From contig NZ_JACHJI010000018.1 in the NCBI RefSeq assembly GCF_014203535.1, positions 20,885 through 84,884 on the forward strand: 64,000 nucleotides of DNA, in the 5' to 3' direction. This DNA comes from Streptomyces griseomycini (GTDB lineage: Bacteria > Actinomycetota > Actinomycetes > Streptomycetales > Streptomycetaceae). How positions within the stretch are numbered: position 1 is the stretch's first letter; each line of letters begins with the position of its first letter. The notes under the pieces were generated by a model, which worked only from the letters and a program-made list of their open reading frames with translations, had not been told where the DNA came from and made no database searches. The translations under genes were made by a program, and so were the position numbers. Of this stretch, positions 59,691 to 64,000 are shown in pieces.

Positions 59691-60859
59691 ACGACGCCTG
59701 GCAGCAGTTGTACCGCCTGTGGGAGTCGGGCACGCCCGGCGCCCTGGCCACCGTCGTCTCCGCCTACGGCTCGGCGCCCAGGCAGCCCGGAGCGATCATG
59801 GTCTGCACCCCGCAGGGGAAAGTCACCGGCAGCGTATCGGGGGGCTGCGTGGAAGGGGCCGTGTACGACAAAGCCCAGGAGGCACTGCGGTACGGCACCG
59901 CAGCACTGGAACGCTACGGGGTCGGTGACGACGACGCCGGCGCGGTCGGCCTGACGTGCGGCGGCACCATCGAGGTCCTCGTCGAACGCATCGACCGCTC
60001 CTCCTTCCCCGAATTGGAGGACCTCCTCACCCATCGACGGGCCGGCACCGCCGTCGCCCTGGCCACCCTCCTCGACGACGCGAGCGCACCCGGCTCGGGC
60101 CGGCACCTCGTCTGCTGGGCCGACGGCACGAGCGGCAGCACCGGCAGCAGCGCCCTCGACGAGGAGATCGCACGGGAAGCAAAACGGCTGCTGGCCCAGG
60201 GCCGCTCCGGCGTCATCCGCCCCACGACCGCCGCTACGGACGGCCCGAAGAACGGCACAGCCGGCAGCCCTCGCGTGTTCGTCAACTGCCTGACGCCCCC
60301 GCCGCGCATGCTGATCTACGGCGCCAACGACTTCGCCGCCGCCCTGGCACGCCAAGGCGCCCTGCTCGGCTACCGGGTCACCGTGTGCGACGCCCGCCCG
60401 GTGTTCACCACACCAGAACGGTTCCCGGACGCCGACGACGTCGTCGTGGCCTGGCCCCACCACCACCTCGCCGCCGAAGCGGCAGCCGGACGCATCGACG
60501 CGCGCACCGCGGTCGTCTCACTCACGCACGATCCCAAGTTCGACCACCCCCTGCTGAAGACCGCGTTGCGCCTGGATCTCGCCTACACCGGAGCCATGGG
60601 CTCGCGGCGCACCGCCGCGCGCCGGGTGGCGGGACTGCGAGCCGCGGGACTGCCCGAGGAACAACTCACGCGCCTGAGCTCTCCCGCCGGACTGGACCTG
60701 ACCGGTACCAGCCCGGCCGAGACAGCGCTGTCCATCACCGCCGAAATCCTCCACCTGCGCAACGGCGGCAGCCGGATGCGCCTGCGCGACATCCACGGAC
60801 CGATCCACCGGAAAGCCACGCCACCGCAACAGCCGCTGCTGGAAGTAAGCGCCCCCTGA
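59687..60859 (+). CDS. XdhC-family molybdenum cofactor maturation protein
   Basis: A 390-residue protein overlapping the catalytic subunit gene by four bases. The N-terminal XdhC/CoxI domain has ATVVSAYGSAPRQPGAIMVC and GSVSGGCVEGAVYDKAQEAL. A C-terminal Rossmann domain has LIYGANDFAAALARQGALLG and YTGAMGSRRTAARRVAGLRA. XdhC binds Moco, promotes its sulfuration and inserts it into the partner enzyme, so this is the dedicated chaperone of the operon. No further operon gene follows; transposon debris begins on the opposite strand. Confidence 0.9.
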   Translation: MNDAWQQLYRLWESGTPGALATVVSAYGSAPRQPGAIMVCTPQGKVTGSVSGGCVEGAVYDKAQEALRYGTAALERYGVGDDDAGAVGLTCGGTIEVLVERIDRSSFPELEDLLTHRRAGTAVALATLLDDASAPGSGRHLVCWADGTSGSTGSSALDEEIAREAKRLLAQGRSGVIRPTTAATDGPKNGTAGSPRVFVNCLTPPPRMLIYGANDFAAALARQGALLGYRVTVCDARPVFTTPERFPDADDVVVAWPHHHLAAEAAAGRIDARTAVVSLTHDPKFDHPLLKTALRLDLAYTGAMGSRRTAARRVAGLRAAGLPEEQLTRLSSPAGLDLTGTSPAETALSITAEILHLRNGGSRMRLRDIHGPIHRKATPPQQPLLEVSAP

Positions 60860-60889
60860 CCCGTCGGCGAGCGGACGCCGTCCCGCCGG

Positions 60890-61586
60890 AGGCTCGGCAA
60901 CGACTGCGCAGCCGCGTTGTGCCACGTCGCCGACAAGCTCCTGACCGGCCTCCACTTCTGTCCCACCCGCCAGGGGATCCAGTGGGCTGCTCGCGCCGTA
61001 GGGCCGGGCTTGCAGAAGGCGGTGTTGCAGGTGGAGCAGCTCGTCCGAGGGGAAGTCGCCGGCGTTGAGATCGGCGGTGTCGAGCCGGGCGCCGCAGGGG
61101 CCTTGTCCGGGGTCGATGACGTTGCGGCACTGGGCTGGGTGGAGCGGGTCGGCGTGCGGCTCGACGATCAGACGTCGTGAAGTGCCTCGGATCATCTGTG
61201 CCGGCAGCTCGCGGGCGGGGCAGGTGGTGCAAGGAAGCAGCGGTGCTCCAGGCAGGCGAAGTCGGCCGCCATCCGCCATGCCGGTTTCCAGGGTCCTCCG
61301 TGGCGTTGCTGGATGGCCGAGCCGTCGCCGGAGAGGCAGGAGGGGCAGTAGCGCGTCGATGTCGTCAGCAGCCAGACGGGGAAGACCCCGCGGGGGGCGG
61401 GTGTCAGGCCGCGCATGCCCAGACCGTGCTGGGGCTCCACCTCGTCGGCGAACCAGTCGACCCCGTCGATCCGGAACCCGGCACCCGGCGCCAAGTCCAG
61501 CAGTCTCTGTGCCGCCGTCGCCGGGGCCCCTTCCAGCCCGTCGGCCAGACCAGGGAGGAATCGCTCAGCGGGCGACCCAGGTCGAG
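60890..61586 (-). pseudogene. TniQ-family protein remnant
   Basis: Minus-strand reading gives AQRLLDLAPGAGFRIDGVDW, HGLGMRGLTPAPRGVFPVWL and the zinc-binding TSTRYCPSCLSGDGS with WRMAADFACLEHRCFLAP, all typical of TniQ. Near 61215 a slip moves the continuation PAQMIRGTSRRLIVEPHADP, HPAQCRNVIDPGQGPCGARL to another frame, ending at about 60920. The N-terminal part is missing and the frame begins directly inside the TnsA-like sequence. TniQ is the target-selection component of Tn7-like transposons. Confidence 0.65.
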
Positions 61587-62345
61587 GCCTCCGGTGCCAG
61601 AGGAGATGAACCGCGTGGGCCCGCCCCACCGCCGGCAGCCGTGTCATCTGGACCAGTTCCCCGAACGCGACCGGCCCGTCGGCGGCGGCCGCGAGAAGAG
61701 CGGGCTGGCATCCCAGCTGGTCCGTCAGCGGCCGCCGTTGCGCCGACAGCGCGTCCAGCCCCGAGAGCGCGTGCGGGCGCCATCCGGTGATCACCGAGTA
61801 GCGCCAGCCGCAGGCGGCCGCAGCCTCCCGGGACGCGGCAAACTTCACCGCGTCCACCTCGCCGGTCAGTCCGGCAGGCCGGATATCCAGCAGCCAGTGC
61901 CCGCTGTCACCCATCACGGCCAGGAAGTCCGGGGTGTGTCCGGCATGGCCGTCGACGTGCTCGAAGCTGAGGGTGAAGGGCTGCGGAAGCACCTCGATCA
62001 CCGCCATGAAGTCCAGGGCCAGCAGGGCCGCCCTCTCCTCCAGCGATTCGAAGCCGTGCTTCCGCCCTGCCGAGACCAGGAACTCCAGCACCGGACGATG
62101 TCTTCGCTTCGTCCTCCAAGTGAACCCGCGAACCGGCTTCGACGAAAGCGCCGGCACCGAACCGAGGTCCCGGACCGGCCAGACGACCTCCGACCGTTGA
62201 TCTGCCAGGCGGCCGTCCAGCGGCTCGCCCAGTTGTCCCGCATGACCAGCCGCGTACGGGCCTCATCCAGGCTCCTGTACGGCGACATCAGCTCGTCCAG
62301 GACGCATGCGTCAGAACGGACCTGGGCGGCAGCCCTCGGATTCAC
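61587..62345 (-). pseudogene. TnsA-like endonuclease remnant fused to TniQ
   Basis: The core reads VRGFTWRTKRRHRPVLEFLV, HTPDFLAVMGDSGHWLLDIR and DAVKFAASREAAAACGWRYS, matching TnsA-type endonucleases with the catalytic D and K of the PD-(D/E)xK fold (TPDFL, DIRPAG, AVKFA). It ends LDALSAQRRPLTDQLGCQPA, LPAVGRAHAVHLLWHRR. The N-terminus (RSLDEARTRLVMRDNWASRW) is out of frame; one G is missing in a G-run near 62180. The stop is lost and the frame continues into TniQ, so the TnsB and TnsC genes that should lie between were deleted. Confidence 0.65.
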
Positions 62346-62554
62346 CGCACCAGATCACCGGCTCGTACGGCGCCCCGCAGCGGTTGATCACAACTGATCG
62401 CTTCGCAGAGTGACCACGGGACAACATCGGCGTCGCTTGCCAACAAGCGTGCTGATTCGCCAACTGTGCTGGGTCGTCACACACAGTAGGCAACCTCGGC
62501 CGCGCGACGGGTCGCCGGTCTCTGTCCACAGGCCCGGCCGGGCGGAATGATCAC

Positions 62555-62962
62555 ATGACTGCTGACGACGTGAAGCGCACTGCCCGGATCCGGGCCAAGA
62601 TCCTGGACGGCCTCGCCCGCGCGGAGTGTGCCCTGTTCACCCGGCCCGCGCCGAAATCTGCGCGAGCCCAGATGAAATTCCTTTGCACGCGGGAGAAGGG
62701 TTCCACCAAGTCCCTGGCCGAGCGTCTGGGCGTCTCCCGCAAGACGGTGCAGCGCTACCTCTCGGGTGCCTCCACCAAGCCGAACAAGCGCCTCCGGGCG
62801 GCGCTGGTGCAGGAGACCGAATCGGAGTGGCAACCGCAGGTCAGAGCACAGGCGCGGCAGCGCGCGGCGTCCTCGGGTGGGCTGGTCATCTCCTGCCGGG
62901 CGTGCTTCGGACTCGGTCCGGGGGCGCCTAAGGGTCTGCCGATCATTAACCTGTCGTCTTGA
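62555..62962 (+). pseudogene. tpg: Terminal protein Tpg-like gene, 3' truncated by an IS
   Basis: From ATG 62555: MTADDVKRTARIRAKILDGL, then ALFTRPAPKSARAQMKFLCT, the HTH KSLAERLGVSRKTVQRYLSG and SEWQPQVRAQARQRAASSGG with LVISCRACFGLG. This is the N-terminal two thirds of the telomere terminal protein that caps linear Streptomyces replicons. The typical length is about 185 residues. After about 125 residues the frame enters the ISAzo13-type element and ends as KGLPIINLSS. It is likely non-functional. No adjacent tap gene is seen. Confidence 0.7.
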
Positions 62963-64000
62963 TCTTGTTGTTGGGGTTGCTGCTTCGGGTGGTGGCCGGC
63001 GCGATGGTGATGCCCTGTGCTTCGAGCAGGCGTCTGATCTTCAGCAGGGTGCGGTGCATGGCGGTGCGGCTGCTGTTGAAGAGCACGGCGAGGGGTTCCG
63101 CGGCCAGGTTGACGCGCAAGTGGAGCACGGCGGCCAGGACCTGGTCGGCGAAGGTGAGCCGGGGCGGGCGGCCGCGGCGAGTGTCCCCTTTTGCGGCCAG
63201 GGTTTCGATGAGGTGCTGCAGCTGGTGCGGGGTCAGGCCGGTCAGTGCGGGATCGGACAGCATGGCCGGGTCCCACTGCGGCGCCGATGGTCGGCTGCTT
63301 CGGGCTGCCGGGATGGCGGGGCCGACTGGGGGTGCAGGGCATAGTTCCACTCGCCGTGGAAGGCGTGCCGGGTCAGCGGCAGAGCCGCCATCTCCGCGTC
63401 GCCGACGCCCATGCCGGTGGGATAGATGTTGGTGTCCAGCCGGGCCTTCACGCGCAGTCCGGTGCGGGTGGTGGTCGCGGCGATCGATTCGAGGATGACT
63501 TCGTGGCTGGTCAGCGGGCGACCGCGCCAGTTCATGGTGATGTGGGAGAAGAGCCGGTGCTCGATCTTGTTCCACTTCGAGGTGCCCGGAGGCAGGTGGC
63601 AGACCGTGATGGTCAGGCCGGTCTCGGCGGCCAGACGGGCGAGGTGGAGTTTCCAGACCCGGGTGCGATAGCCGTTGGAGCCACCCGCATCGGCGGTGAT
63701 CAGCAGCCGGGAAGCCCGCGGACAAGCGGCCCGGCCCTGGTCGTGCCACCAGCGGCGGATCGACTCCACCGCGAACGCGGCGGTGTCGTGGTCGGTGCCG
63801 ACGTTGATCCAGCCGGTGTTGGCCGCCAGGTCGTAGGTGCCATAAGGGATGGCTTTGCCCAGCTGCGGATCGGCGAAGTCGTGGACACGTACCGGCACCG
63901 GTTCGCCCGTCGGCCGCCAGGAACGGCCCGGATCGTGGAAGTCGCCGACCAATTCCTTTTTCTTGGTGTCCACGCTGATCACCGGCTGGCCGGCGTCCCG
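62946..64000 (-). pseudogene. ISAzo13-family transposase, partial and frameshifted
   Basis: The gene enters from beyond the right edge. Reading leftward: SVDTKKKELVGDFHDPGRSW, PYGTYDLAANTGWINVGTDH, LITADAGGSNGYRTRVWKLH, HLPPGTSKWNKIEHRLFSHI and FHGEWNYALHPQ, diagnostic of ISAzo13 DDE transposases. Near 63300 the frame shifts. A C-terminal HTH-bearing part (LSDPALTGLTPHQLQHLIET, LTFADQVLAAVLHLRVNLAA, AVLFNSSRTAMHRTLLKIRR) continues to 62946. Its left end lies at about 62940, inside the tpg gene. Confidence 0.75.

Overview
The window is very GC-rich, with strong third-position G/C bias, frequent GTG starts and occasional rare TTA codons. It carries SsgA, ANTAR, STAS/HATPase and truncated Tpg (linear-replicon terminal protein) genes, so it comes from a Streptomyces or close relative. 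It is most likely an accessory chromosome arm or subtelomeric region, or a large linear plasmid. At least a dozen transposase remnants, many broken genes and the tpg fragment support that. No rRNA, tRNA or CRISPR was seen.

Layout. 1-4.2 kb: a repeat-protein end, a helicase-associated fragment, a cold-shock gene and several small Streptomyces-type unknowns. 4.2-5.3 kb: a complete but frameshifted IS5-type element. 5.5-15.9 kb: a DHFR/RibD-like reductase, a TAP-like lipoprotein peptidase, decayed regulator and replication-relaxation genes, a TTA-containing LRR gene with a DUF1963 gene, and an AraC regulator cut by an IS5-type element. 16.0-29.9 kb: an intact mannan/mannoside utilisation island with ROK kinase, sugar ABC transporter (binding protein and two permeases), GH2 beta-mannosidase, LacI regulator, secreted GH5 mannanase, mannose-6-phosphate isomerase, alpha/beta hydrolase and secreted GH26 mannanase. 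IS remnants bound it on both sides. 30-36 kb: IS debris, a double-TerD-like gene, a broken STAS antagonist, an ATP-binding anti-sigma-type protein and an ANTAR protein. 36.5-38.9 kb: cydA-cydB. 39-45.9 kb: a second cold-shock gene, a decayed duplicate of the ATPase/ANTAR locus, an IS701 remnant and a large broken unknown gene. 46-48.8 kb: a GlxA-type regulator divergent from two isochorismatase-like hydrolases, one cytoplasmic and one lipoprotein, then a secreted-protein start cut by an IS. 51.0-53.6 kb: a TTA-containing sigma factor translationally coupled to an ORF ending in an SsgA domain. 54.9-60.9 kb: a TetR regulator divergent from a four-gene molybdenum hydroxylase operon (Tat 2Fe-2S subunit, FAD subunit, Moco subunit, XdhC). 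60.9-64 kb: a collapsed Tn7-like module (TnsA joined to TniQ), truncated tpg and an ISAzo13-type transposase running off the end.

How it works together. Extracellular GH5 and GH26 mannanases would make manno-oligosaccharides. The lipoprotein binding protein and two permeases import them. GH2 trims them to mannose, the ROK kinase may phosphorylate it, and ManA feeds fructose-6-phosphate to glycolysis, with LacI as probable regulator. The molybdenum hydroxylase operon looks like an aldehyde oxidoreductase system with its own maturation factor. The operons are intact, whereas the DNA between them is full of single-base frameshifts, IS scars and truncated genes.
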